Under the pieces are notes generated by a model. It was not told the DNA's origin, searched no databases, and saw only the letters and a program-made list of their open reading frames with translations. A stretch of 64,000 nt of DNA, from NCBI RefSeq assembly GCF_000170755.1, contig NZ_ABCK01000022.1, forward strand, positions 1-64,000, written 5' to 3'. Both the position numbers and the translations under genes were made by a program. This DNA is from Lentisphaera araneosa HTCC2155 (GTDB lineage: Bacteria; Verrucomicrobiota; Lentisphaeria; Lentisphaerales; Lentisphaeraceae). This document shows, in pieces, positions 1-8,173 of the stretch (positions within the stretch are counted from its first letter, which is position 1; every line of letters starts with the position of its first letter).

Positions 1-297
1 TGCATCAATATGACAGCTCACGTGAGAAGCTGGATTTATGTTGTCATCGGAGAGGTAAAGCTCAATAGCATGCCTCCGGAACTCCAGGCAATTGTTAAGC
101 AAGCGGCAGTGGATATGCAGACTTATGAAAACGAACTCTTTTTAGCAGAAGAAGAAAAGCTCAAAGAAAAACTCACTAAGGCGGGTATGACTTTGGTTGA
201 CTCCGATCAAAAGGCCTTTGCGGAAATCGCCAAAGTAGCCGTTATGGAAAGTTTAACAGCTGAACAAAAGGCTCTTCTTGAAAAAATCAAAAACTAA
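1..297 (+). CDS. dctP: TRAP transporter solute-binding protein DctP, C-terminal fragment
   Basis: The reading frame is open at the left edge, so only about the last 98 residues are present. The visible part (a short hydrophobic beta segment, then a long Lys/Glu-rich helix with SMPPELQAIVKQAA and a final LTAEQKALLEKI) matches the C-terminal helices of periplasmic DctP-family binding proteins. In TRAP systems this protein captures an organic acid or sugar acid and delivers it to the DctQM membrane pair. It overlaps the dctQ start by 20 nt, and dctM follows, which confirms the assignment. The ligand-binding core is off the window, so the substrate cannot be read. Confidence 0.85.
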   Translation, partial: CINMTAHVRSWIYVVIGEVKLNSMPPELQAIVKQAAVDMQTYENELFLAEEEKLKEKLTKAGMTLVDSDQKAFAEIAKVAVMESLTAEQKALLEKIKN

Positions 298-796
298 AAC
301 TTGTAAAGCCTTAGTGGATGGCATTTTAAAATGTCTGCAGCTTTTCTTCAATAGCCTCGCTGTTTTGTGCTTAGGCGGCATCATTTTTGTGGTCTTATTT
401 CAAATTATTGCGCGCTACGCTTTACCACAAGCGCCCGTGTGGACGGAAGAGTTGTCGCGCTTTCTTTTTATCTTCTCAATTGTCTTTGCATCGGCTACGG
501 TGATCATTAAGGGACGTCATGTGAACCTGGAATTATTTCATCATCGTTTATCGAAAAAAGGCACTTTGATTTGCAATTTGTTTTTTAATTTTTTACTGAC
601 GGGTTTCAGTGTCATTATTATTCCTTTTGCCTGGAAGTACACTCAAGTAGGCAGTCGCCAAACATCACCAGCCATGACAGTGAATATGAGTCTCATTTTT
701 TCGTCGACAGTTATTTTCTTTGGCCTCGTCGCTCTTTGTACCATCCTATTAATTTTGAGAGATGCTTTATCACTCATGATCAAAGAGGAGGTTTAA
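278..796 (+). CDS. dctQ: TRAP transporter small permease DctQ
   Basis: A 172-residue membrane protein with four predicted transmembrane segments (about residues 24-45, 62-82, 100-120 and 140-160). It carries the DctQ hallmark in the second segment region: a PVWTEELSRFLF motif followed by a conserved GRHV stretch. In TRAP transporters this small subunit pairs with DctM in the inner membrane. The best start is a TTG at 278 inside the end of dctP, so translation is probably coupled to dctP. A GAGGAG ribosome site at 785-790 near its end serves dctM. The family is clear; the substrate is not. Confidence 0.9.
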   Translation: MKKSKTKTCKALVDGILKCLQLFFNSLAVLCLGGIIFVVLFQIIARYALPQAPVWTEELSRFLFIFSIVFASATVIIKGRHVNLELFHHRLSKKGTLICNLFFNFLLTGFSVIIIPFAWKYTQVGSRQTSPAMTVNMSLIFSSTVIFFGLVALCTILLILRDALSLMIKEEV

Positions 797-797
797 G

Positions 798-2072
798 ATG
801 GAAATTGGATTACTACTAGGGATTTTTGCCGTATTGCTTTTTATTGGCTTTCCCATTGCTTTTTCATTAGGTATATCCACAATGACCTACCTTATTATGG
901 CTGATATACCCCTCACCATTTTACCTCAACGTTTTTATGCGGGTATGGACTCTTTTGTACTCCTTTGTATACCCGGATTTATCCTTGCAGGGAATTTGAT
1001 GAATGCGGGTGATATAACTAATAAAATAATTAAATTCAGTGATGCCTTATTTGGGCATATACGCGGAGGCCTCGGCCTCGCCAATGTCGGCGGCTCCATG
1101 ATCTTTGGCGGTATTTCAGGCACGGCGATTGCCGACACGACTAGTATTGGGGCAGTGATGATCCCAGGTATGGCTAAGCGTGGTTACGATAAGCCTTTCG
1201 CGGCTGCGGTTACGGCTGCATCATCTACTGTAGGACCGATTATTCCTCCAAGTGTGCCGATGATTATCGTGGGTTCTTTGACTAGTATTTCAGTGGGAAA
1301 AATGTTCTTGGCGGGAGCGATCCCCGGTTTGTTGCTTGGTGCTGCGATGCTCGCAACGACCTACATTATTTCCATTATGAAAAATTATCCCAAGGGAGAG
1401 AAGTTTAGCTTTAAGCGCCTCCTACTGGAAGGAAAGGCCGCTTTTTGGGCACTGCTTCTCGTGGTGATAATTCTTTACGGCATCATCGGCGGGATCTTTA
1501 CGCCTACGGAGGCCTCGATTGTAGCGTCTCTTTATGCTTTGTTTGTGGGTTTATTTGTGTACAAGACACTGAGTTTTAAAAAGCTCCCGATAATTTTACT
1601 TGATACGGTTTTGGGAACCGCGGCCTTAATGACCTTGGTGGGCATGGCGAATGTTTTTGCGTGGATTCTCGCCAGTGAAAATATTCCTCAAATGCTCGCT
1701 AATGGAATTTTATCAATAACTGATAATCCCATTTTGGTGATCCTCTTTATCAATATTCTCTTGCTTTTTGTTGGGAGTTTTATGGAGACAATTGCGGCAC
1801 TTATTATTCTTTTTCCTTCACTCTTAAAAGTAGCCGAGGGCGTAGGAATGGATCCAGTTCACTTTGGTGTGATGGCGGTGCTCAACCTAATGATTGGTTT
1901 AACTACACCTCCGGTAGGTGTTTGTCTCTTTGTTGCTTCTGAAATAGCCGAGACACCGCTGAAAAAAGTGATCAAGGCTTTATTTCCTTATTTAGCCTGT
2001 AACTTAATTGTTCTGTTGTTGGTGGCCTACATACCACAGATTTCGCTGTGGTTACCAAGTTTGTTTAAGTAA
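798..2072 (+). CDS. dctM: TRAP transporter large permease DctM
   Basis: A 424-residue polytopic protein with about 12 hydrophobic segments. It shows DctM family signatures, including GGISGTAIADTTSIGAVMIP near residue 100 and an AASSTVGPIIPPSVPMII segment that is the usual substrate/ion-path re-entrant region. It forms the Na+-coupled transport channel with DctQ. The ATG at 798 lies 1 nt after the dctQ stop and is preceded by GAGGAG, so the three genes form an operon. The gene ends just before a 19-bp tandem repeat. The operon probably imports a monomer released by the polysaccharide enzymes downstream; that link is inference from position only. Confidence 0.93.
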   Translation: MEIGLLLGIFAVLLFIGFPIAFSLGISTMTYLIMADIPLTILPQRFYAGMDSFVLLCIPGFILAGNLMNAGDITNKIIKFSDALFGHIRGGLGLANVGGSMIFGGISGTAIADTTSIGAVMIPGMAKRGYDKPFAAAVTAASSTVGPIIPPSVPMIIVGSLTSISVGKMFLAGAIPGLLLGAAMLATTYIISIMKNYPKGEKFSFKRLLLEGKAAFWALLLVVIILYGIIGGIFTPTEASIVASLYALFVGLFVYKTLSFKKLPIILLDTVLGTAALMTLVGMANVFAWILASENIPQMLANGILSITDNPILVILFINILLLFVGSFMETIAALIILFPSLLKVAEGVGMDPVHFGVMAVLNLMIGLTTPPVGVCLFVASEIAETPLKKVIKALFPYLACNLIVLLLVAYIPQISLWLPSLFK

Positions 2073-2075
2073 GAG

Positions 2076-2253
2076 AAGGTATCGGCGCTGGCTCAAGGTA
2101 TCGCCGCCGGCTCAAGGTATCGCCGCTGGCTCAAGGTATCGCCGCTGGCTCAAGGTATCGCCGCTGGCTCAAGGTATCGCCGCTGGCTCAAGGTATCGCC
2201 GCTGGCTCAAGGTATCGCCGCTGGCTCAAGGTATCGCCGCTGGCTCAAGGTAT
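2076..2253. repeat. 19-bp tandem repeat, nine full copies
   Basis: Nine head-to-tail copies of a 19-bp unit (AAGGTATCGCCGCTGGCTC) run from 2076 to 2246, followed by a partial tenth to 2253. Only copies 1 and 2 carry substitutions, which suggests recent slippage expansion. It fills the gap between convergent dctM and the SUMF1-domain gene, and the stop codon of that gene lies in the last partial copy. The unit resembles the dispersed GGTATCGCTTCGCTCAAGG family seen near 17.5 kb and 50.4 kb. Confidence 0.95.
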
Positions 2254-4725
2254 AGGTTTTAGAGAAATAGATTTGAGGGCAATACCACTTTGGGGAGGCT
2301 GATTGCGTTGGAACTTCAGGATGTTTTTACCAGGATTGAGTTTTACCTTAATTGGAGCACTGTCTTGCCATTCTCCTAGAGTAAAGGGTAAGTTGATTTC
2401 GTGGCTTGTTTGGTTTAACTCAAGAGAAAGGTTTTGACTATGCTTATTCGTCAGGACTAAGCAACTTAGCAGGTAATCCCCAGCTTTATCAACATTGATT
2501 TCATATTCAAATTCCGTGTATACTGCTTGAAGCGGTCCCTGAGGATCATTTTTGGGACTTTGGGCGTAATAGTTTTTATCGTAGGTATCAGCTACTCTTT
2601 CGAGAACATTCCCATAGATATCGTAAAGGCCCCAGGGGTTGGCCTTTTTTTGACCCACTTCATGGGACTTGTTGGCCCCATTGCTCTTGGCCCAAGCATA
2701 GCTTTCCAAGAGTGATGAGTCTCTGCCAAAAAACCATTTGTTCGTACTTCCAGCCCGAGCGGCAAATTCCCATTCAGCTTCAGTAGGTAAGCGAATATCG
2801 CGTTTCGTTTTCAGAGAGAGATTTTCGCAAAACTTTAAAGCCTCTTGCCATGAGATATTATCGGCTGGGTAATTGGAGCCCTTAGTAGAGCGACTAGAAT
2901 TGTAGCCCATGATAGCCTCGAACTGAGCTTGAGTGATTTCATACTTCCCCATATAGAAGCCTTTTGTTATATTGACTTTGTGTTTAGGAAGTTCCACACA
3001 ATGCCATTTACCATCTGTTTTACTTTCTCCCCCCATTACAAATGATCCTGGCTTAATATAGACAAAGTCAATCTTGAGCTCATCGTTAATCTTTATAGAG
3101 AGTTCTTTGGAGGGAGCTCCACCATCATGGCTTAAAGCAGCTCTAAAGCCCCAGTTTTCATACCGGCCATAACCACTACTTGGTAAGCGCCACCCAGATG
3201 AACAGGCTTTTTCATCACCTTTCCATGAGCCACCGCGTAAAAGCGTTATGCCCTTTAAATCAAAGCGTGGTAAAAATACTTGAAAACCCTGTTCAAAGTT
3301 TTTCATTGTCGTAATACCTTTAGCTTCATTTTCCTTGTAAGCTGAAGCAGGAATAGAAATACTGCCATCAATATGGTACAATACTTTTTTAGCTAATGTA
3401 GTGAGTTGCGCAGCCATTTTTTTATCATAAGCTTTGCCGTCGGCTTCTCCTAAGTTAGCTCCTACAGCTTTGAGAGTTGTTGATTTTAATTTTTCAATAA
3501 TCATGGCTTGTTTATCTAAAGCTCTCTGATTCCATAAACCTGGTTTTTCTTTGTCGTGTACTCCATAAACCCTTTTTTCTCCACTCACATCTCCAGCCCA
3601 TTGAGCACGCTTGACTTGTATGAATTCATAAGGGGCCTTACGAGCCTGTGTGCTGGAAAGAAAATCTTTATCTTTGACATAGAGGGTTTTTGTCCAACCT
3701 GCACCCCAGCCACCACCAAGGCAAACGACCCAGCCATCGCTCGTGAAACGGGCTAAAGCACCATGTCCACGACTAGGACGCGCAATTGTAGGTACACCAA
3801 AAGCGCGAAGGATAAAGCGACCAAAAAAAGCTCGTCGTCCGCAGATCCCACCATTCATCAATATATTTTGGTATTTTTGTAATTCAGACAAATCATATTT
3901 GACATCACCAGAGCCGTATTTAACATCTGTACTTACGATGCGAACATAACGCCATGCTTCATTAGTCGAAGTAATATGATCGGGGCGATAGTTACGCATC
4001 ATTTTTCGGCCCCAGGCTAGAGTCTCATTGGGCTCATCGCCATTCACCACCATGCGTAATTCCCAAATACTTAATTTAGAGAACTTAGAATCCAGCTCTC
4101 CCTTCATGTAAGCTTGTTCATAATGCTTATATCTTTTAATTGGGTCGACAAATTCAGGAGCCTCAAGTTTTGCCAATGGATTACTCTGTTTGATGGGAAC
4201 GGAGTGTTCCAAACTAATGGCTAGGGCTAATCTTTGAAATAAACCAGACTCAGCTCCAGGGTGCGCATGGCGAATACCTTTATAAATTTTTATCGCGGGT
4301 CCATACTGCGCGGAACCAAAACTTCTTCCTTTTGATGGACGTTTTGCGCCATCAGCAATCAACATTTGAATCATTAATCGGGAATCAGATAATAAGTCGT
4401 CAATTAATTTTTCTTGAGCACTGCTTTGTTGTGCAAACTCAGCTAAGCCTTGAGGGCTAGCCTCATTTAAAACGACAAATTTGGCTAATTTTGCATCGTA
4501 TGTTTCTTGCGTAAGAAAAGCTTCTCGCTGCGAATTTGTGTTCAGCTTATTAACCGGACGAAGAAGTTCTTTTTGTAATTGAATCATTGATGATTCATAA
4601 CTTGATTCTAATTGTTTCCCTTTCAGAGAAAGTGATGTTTCGGTCTCCGCAAAACTTAGCAAGGACAAAGTGAACAGTAGAAATATTCCTGTCCTTTTAA
4701 GAATGGAAAATGTAGTTTTATTCAG
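2245..4725 (-). CDS. Exported SUMF1-domain protein with transglutaminase-like region, start codon disrupted by IS256 element
   Basis: About 826 residues if read from the CTG at 4725; the first standard alternative is a TTG at 4668. The N-terminus read from 4725 is a good signal peptide (NKTTFSILKRTG, then a hydrophobic stretch to SLLSFA). Numbering from 4668: residues 265-325 look transglutaminase-like (GGICGRRAFFGRF, a later GHGA and GWGAGW). Residues 475-510 hold RGGSW and WGFRAAL, normally the end of a SUMF1/FGE domain. Residues 535-712 hold the usual front of that domain (GSFVMGG, RLPTEAEWEFAARAG, GNV, DPQGP). A C-terminal beta domain resembles a carbohydrate-binding module. The SUMF1 halves are therefore in swapped order, and the catalytic Cys pair of true formylglycine-generating enzymes is not visible. 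Promoter and ATG were separated from the gene by the adjacent insertion, so expression is doubtful. Confidence 0.8.
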   Translation of the reverse strand: MNKTTFSILKRTGIFLLFTLSLLSFAETETSLSLKGKQLESSYESSMIQLQKELLRPVNKLNTNSQREAFLTQETYDAKLAKFVVLNEASPQGLAEFAQQSSAQEKLIDDLLSDSRLMIQMLIADGAKRPSKGRSFGSAQYGPAIKIYKGIRHAHPGAESGLFQRLALAISLEHSVPIKQSNPLAKLEAPEFVDPIKRYKHYEQAYMKGELDSKFSKLSIWELRMVVNGDEPNETLAWGRKMMRNYRPDHITSTNEAWRYVRIVSTDVKYGSGDVKYDLSELQKYQNILMNGGICGRRAFFGRFILRAFGVPTIARPSRGHGALARFTSDGWVVCLGGGWGAGWTKTLYVKDKDFLSSTQARKAPYEFIQVKRAQWAGDVSGEKRVYGVHDKEKPGLWNQRALDKQAMIIEKLKSTTLKAVGANLGEADGKAYDKKMAAQLTTLAKKVLYHIDGSISIPASAYKENEAKGITTMKNFEQGFQVFLPRFDLKGITLLRGGSWKGDEKACSSGWRLPSSGYGRYENWGFRAALSHDGGAPSKELSIKINDELKIDFVYIKPGSFVMGGESKTDGKWHCVELPKHKVNITKGFYMGKYEITQAQFEAIMGYNSSRSTKGSNYPADNISWQEALKFCENLSLKTKRDIRLPTEAEWEFAARAGSTNKWFFGRDSSLLESYAWAKSNGANKSHEVGQKKANPWGLYDIYGNVLERVADTYDKNYYAQSPKNDPQGPLQAVYTEFEYEINVDKAGDYLLSCLVLTNKHSQNLSLELNQTSHEINLPFTLGEWQDSAPIKVKLNPGKNILKFQRNQPPQSGIALKSISLKPIP
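4717..4724. repeat. Target-site duplication of IS256 element (left copy)
   Basis: TTTATTCA at 4717-4724 is repeated exactly at 6119-6126 outside the other end of the element. Read on the minus strand, the duplication is TGAATAAA, which supplies the TG of the original ATG plus codons 2 and 3 of the interrupted gene. Confidence 0.93.
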
Positions 4726-6118
4726 ATAGAGTCCCGTTGTTTCTGTAAATTGGTGTTGACCAATTTTAGTTAAACAGATAGATAAACTCTTTTTGTAGCT
4801 ATCCAGGTTTCATCTAATTCCATAAGAATAGCGGATGCTAATCTAAGAAGTGAAGCTTCATTTGGGAATATAGATACGGTTCTAGTTCGCCTGAGAATTT
4901 CTCGATTCTGTCTTTCAACCATATTGGTCGTTCTCAGTTTTGTCCAACAAGAACGCTCGAGATCGAATACAGAAAAGCCTTCAGGAAGTGCAGATTCCAT
5001 CCATTCAGATAAATGTGAAGCCTTTTCTTCATACTTTAAGCAAGTAAGCTTTAAAAGCCTTTCAGCCTCAAGCTTTGAAGGTGCATTAAAGATATCTCTA
5101 ATATCTTGAGCTACTTCTGAGCGCATAGCTTTCTTAGGGACATAAGCACCAGCATTTTGCTGTAAGTGAAATTGACATCTCTGCCATGGGATAGAACCAA
5201 ATACAGTCTTTAACGCTGCTTTTAGGCCCGAATGACTATCACTGGTAATCATCTTGAGGCCATGGAGTCCTCGAGCATTCAATGACAGAAAAAAGTTCCT
5301 CCAATGAACTTCCGCTTCACTTAAAGAAACACTTGTTCCGAGGACTGAACGTTTTCCTGATTCATCTATTCCATAGGCAATAAGTAAAGCACAATCTCGA
5401 ACAGTCTTATCTACTCTAACCTTCTCGTATCTCGCATCCACCAAAAGATAAGAATATTTACCTAAAGGACGGTTGCGCCACTTTTCTAAACTCTCATCTA
5501 GCTCAGTTACCACACGGGATACCTGTGATTTACTTACAGATAGACCACATATTTTCTCTAAAAGTTTAGTCACCTTTCTAGTCGATGTCCCCTGAATATA
5601 ACTCTCTGCCATAGCTGTCATTAAAGCTCGTTCACTTCGCAAGCCTTTCTCCAAAGAACTTGGATAAAAATCAATTTCACCTCTGACTTGAGGGATATTA
5701 AGCTTCATTGCTCCAAGTCGAGTGTTTACAGTTTTATTTTTATAGCCATTAGCATAACCCAAGCGACTTTCATTACGTTCATATGGATCAGCTTCAAGAG
5801 AATTACTTCTCTCCACTTTCATCGCTTCATTTAATAAAACTCTCATCGCTTCAAGCATTCCGCTTTCGCCGTTTTCTGTAACTTGTTGGATCATTTCTAA
5901 TAAGACGCTACTGTTTTCTTGTGTAGAGTGGTGCATAATAATTCCTTGTGGGTTGTTTTGGTACAACACCACTCTGCATCTTCTTTACCCCGAGTTACAA
6001 ACAACTTCCTCAATTTCGCTCCGACGAGAAAGTTCCCATTCTCGCGAAGTCTCGGAAGCTATTCATAACTCTTAAAGTAGAGCAATAGCAGAATTTACAG
6101 AAAATTTGGGACACTACC
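4725..6118 (-). mobile_element. IS256-family insertion sequence, 1394 bp
   Basis: Imperfect terminal inverted repeats begin at 4725 (GATAGAGTCCC) and 6118 (GGTAGTGTCCC on the opposite strand). Both contain TTTCTGTAAATT starting 15 nt from the end (4740-4751 and 6092-6103). An 8-bp direct repeat, TTTATTCA, flanks the element at 4717-4724 and 6119-6126, which fits the 8-9 bp duplications of the IS256 family. The single transposase gene is intact, so the copy is probably young and possibly active. It sits on the start codon of the SUMF1-domain gene. Confidence 0.93.
4770..5936 (-). CDS. IS256-family (mutator-type) transposase
   Basis: 388 residues from the ATG at 5936, which has an AAGGA ribosome site just upstream; a longer GTG-started frame from 5972 is less likely. 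The protein shows the IS256/MULE DDE fold: first Asp in LLVDARYEKVR, second Asp in ITSDSHSGLKAA, the CQFHL motif, and the catalytic Glu region in NMVERQNREILRRTR with the downstream FPNEASLLRL signature. Length is normal for the family and no frameshift is seen. It cuts and joins the ends of the surrounding element. It is oriented with the SUMF1-domain gene, so read-through transcription of that gene from the element is possible. Confidence 0.96.
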   Translation of the reverse strand: MHHSTQENSSVLLEMIQQVTENGESGMLEAMRVLLNEAMKVERSNSLEADPYERNESRLGYANGYKNKTVNTRLGAMKLNIPQVRGEIDFYPSSLEKGLRSERALMTAMAESYIQGTSTRKVTKLLEKICGLSVSKSQVSRVVTELDESLEKWRNRPLGKYSYLLVDARYEKVRVDKTVRDCALLIAYGIDESGKRSVLGTSVSLSEAEVHWRNFFLSLNARGLHGLKMITSDSHSGLKAALKTVFGSIPWQRCQFHLQQNAGAYVPKKAMRSEVAQDIRDIFNAPSKLEAERLLKLTCLKYEEKASHLSEWMESALPEGFSVFDLERSCWTKLRTTNMVERQNREILRRTRTVSIFPNEASLLRLASAILMELDETWIATKRVYLSV

Positions 6119-6126
6119 TTTATTCA

Positions 6127-6389
6127 TGTCATCATCTCTGATAGTTAATTGATTGTTTATAAGGATTTTGCAAAGAATATTATCGTCTAAATCAATAAAA
6201 TGACAGCTTATCAAAATATAGTTAAAACTCATCTATTAGTAGAGCTCTAGTCACGCAATAGAATTTCATGACAATTGTATTAGGAGCCTGACTATATGTT
6301 AAGATATTGCTAATAAATAAGCTGATCACAATAAAGATCTTCTTAGTACGTTTAAGAGAGTGAATTATTGTCAATAATGGGATGTGTTA
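6127..6389. promoter_or_regulatory. Original divergent promoter region of the SUMF1-domain gene and the SASA gene
   Basis: This 263-bp AT-rich gap has no gene. Before the IS256 insertion it separated two divergently transcribed genes, the SUMF1-domain gene (minus) and the esterase gene at 6390 (plus). The minus-strand leader reads AGAGATGATGAC just before the lost ATG, a plausible ribosome site. No copy of the two-box ECF motif is present here, and I could not pick a definite -10/-35 pair. Confidence 0.5.
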
Positions 6390-7598
6390 ATGAAATTTTT
6401 TTATGCCTTAATTAGTTTGTTAGTTGTTTTTGGAATAGAAGCCAAGCCGCTAAAAGTGTTTATCTTGGCTGGCCAGTCCAATATGCAAGGGCATGCCAAG
6501 GCCTCGGTGATTGATTATATGAAAGAGGATCCAAAAACCTTAGATCTCTATAAAAAGATGCACGAAAAACGATCCAAGATTAAGGTCTGCGATGAGGTTT
6601 TTATCTCTTATTTAACAGGTAATGGCAATAATAATATGGAAAGCCACGGACCTTTGACGAGCGGTTTTGGCGCAAGGCGCAATCCCAAGGTTTCGGATGA
6701 TAAAATCGGCCCTGAGTTTACTTTTGGTATCGTCATGCATGACTTGCTCAAGGAGCCGGTTTTGATTATCAAAACGGCTTGGGGCGGCAAATCGCTTTTT
6801 AAAGATTTTCGACCTCCAAGTGCAGGGCCCTATATCCCAAATAAAATGGATATAAAGAAAAAACGCTACGATACAGTCGAGCAAAAAAAGCAATTAGAGA
6901 AGGATACTGGTCATTATTATCGGCTCATGATCAATCATATTAATACTGTACTTAAAGATATTAGACGTGTTTACCCTAGGTATAAATCCAGTCAGGGCTA
7001 TGAACTCGCCGGTTTTGTGTGGTTTCAAGGCTGGAATGATATTGTCAATCGTGATGTCTATCCATATTTACAAAAGGGTGCTAAGGGAAAGCGCTTTGAT
7101 GCTTACACTAATAATTTAGAACATTTAATTCGCGATCTCCGCAAAGATTTAAAGGCCCCTAAATTGCCTGTTTGCATTGGAGTTATTGGAGTTGGAGGAA
7201 TAAACAACGAACGCCATCAGGACTTTAGAGACGCCATGGCGGCACCTGCTCAAAAGAATGAGTTTAAAGGAAATGTAGCTTTGGTGCAAACCGCCTTGTA
7301 TTGGGACGAGCGCTTGGGCGTCATAGACGAAAAACGCAGTAAGCTGCGTCAAATGGCTTATTTATTGCGAACAAAGAACAAAAACCACGCCAATAAAGAT
7401 GGCAAGATGAATGCCAAAGAGCAAAAGCAATTCATTGAAAAATACCGCGCAGAACTGATCTCTAAAGAAGATGAAGAACTCTTTGCGCGTGGGGCGTCCA
7501 ACGCAGGCTATCATTATTTGGGTTGCGCTAAAACGATGGCACAAATTGGCGAAGCTTTTGCAAAACAAATTTATACACTGCAAAAGGAGCAGAAATAA
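6390..7598 (+). CDS. Exported SASA/SGNH-type carbohydrate esterase
   Basis: 402 residues beginning MKFFYALISLLVVFGIEA, a clear signal peptide; an upstream in-frame GTG at 6384 adds only two residues. The block FILAGQSNMQGHA carries the nucleophile Ser of the sialate O-acetylesterase (SASA, formerly DUF303) family. GFVWFQGWND and a C-terminal YHYLG provide the other expected landmarks, the latter the likely catalytic His. Such enzymes remove acetyl groups from sugars outside the cytoplasm, which suits a sulfated-glycan locus. An insert near residues 320-375 (NKDGKMNAKEQKQF) resembles an EF-hand-like loop. Its TAA overlaps the ATG of the next gene, so the two are co-transcribed. Confidence 0.88.
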   Translation: MKFFYALISLLVVFGIEAKPLKVFILAGQSNMQGHAKASVIDYMKEDPKTLDLYKKMHEKRSKIKVCDEVFISYLTGNGNNNMESHGPLTSGFGARRNPKVSDDKIGPEFTFGIVMHDLLKEPVLIIKTAWGGKSLFKDFRPPSAGPYIPNKMDIKKKRYDTVEQKKQLEKDTGHYYRLMINHINTVLKDIRRVYPRYKSSQGYELAGFVWFQGWNDIVNRDVYPYLQKGAKGKRFDAYTNNLEHLIRDLRKDLKAPKLPVCIGVIGVGGINNERHQDFRDAMAAPAQKNEFKGNVALVQTALYWDERLGVIDEKRSKLRQMAYLLRTKNKNHANKDGKMNAKEQKQFIEKYRAELISKEDEELFARGASNAGYHYLGCAKTMAQIGEAFAKQIYTLQKEQK

Positions 7599-8173
7599 TG
7601 AAAACCTTTCCTATACATTACCTAATGATCAGTTTAATCTTTCCCTTATTGCTCACAGCAAAAGCCCCTGATTTAACTCAGGGGCAGGGCGTACCCGCAA
7701 AGGGGGTCAAAGACTGGAATCTGGGGCCAACTGGGGCTCGCGGTTGGATCTATAGTGATAAATATTCGACTTCTGAAGCTCGGCAGATTTATGTGACTGC
7801 AGTTGAAAAATCTTCTCCCGCGTACAAAAAGTTATTTGTTGGAGATGTGGTGCTCGGCGTAGGAAGAGAAAAGTTCAATGATGATCCGCGTAGGGTCTTT
7901 GGCCGGGCGATTGCCAATGCAGAGGCAAAGAAGGGGGGCTTAGAACTTCTCGTTTGGCGACAAGGAAAAAATCTCTCAGTTAATTTAAAACTGCAAAGTA
8001 TAGGGAAATATTCATCTACGGCTCCTTTTAATTGCTCCAAGTCCGATATGATTTTAAAGCAGGCCTGTGAATTCATTGCTCAAGACTTAAAGAAAAATAA
8101 GAGGCGTTCCAATTGGATTGTGCGTTCATCCAATGCACTCGCACTTCTTGCAAGTGGTGATCCTAGCTATTTA
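7598..8173 (+). pseudogene. DUF6288-type PDZ/HEAT protein, 5' part (split by insertion)
   Basis: 192 codons with a signal peptide (MKTFPIHYLMISLIFPLLLTAKA) and one PDZ-like domain (about residues 30-135; LGPTGARGWI, then SPAYKKLFVGDVVLGVG). The frame runs on to a stop at 8219-8221, but codons after 8173 belong to the inserted element. The homologous continuation starts at 10059 in the matching frame: ...GDPSYL here joins TLIKKEVAEAAKY there. The intact ancestor would have been about 795 residues with PDZ, an alpha/alpha-barrel-like DUF6288 region and HEAT repeats. The function of DUF6288 proteins is unknown; they are common exported proteins in PVC bacteria. As it stands only a truncated secreted PDZ fragment can be made. 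Confidence 0.8.

Noticed and set aside
2076-2253. Possible CRISPR array
   Set aside because: Units are directly adjacent with no spacers, and no cas genes are in the window.
2008-2262. 84-residue frame over the 19-bp repeat with repeating RYRRWLKVSP
   Set aside because: It starts inside dctM in another frame and only reflects the tandem repeat; no ribosome site.
2245-4725. Functional formylglycine-generating enzyme for the local sulfatases
   Set aside because: SUMF1 halves are in unusual order, the catalytic Cys pair is not visible, and the start is disrupted.
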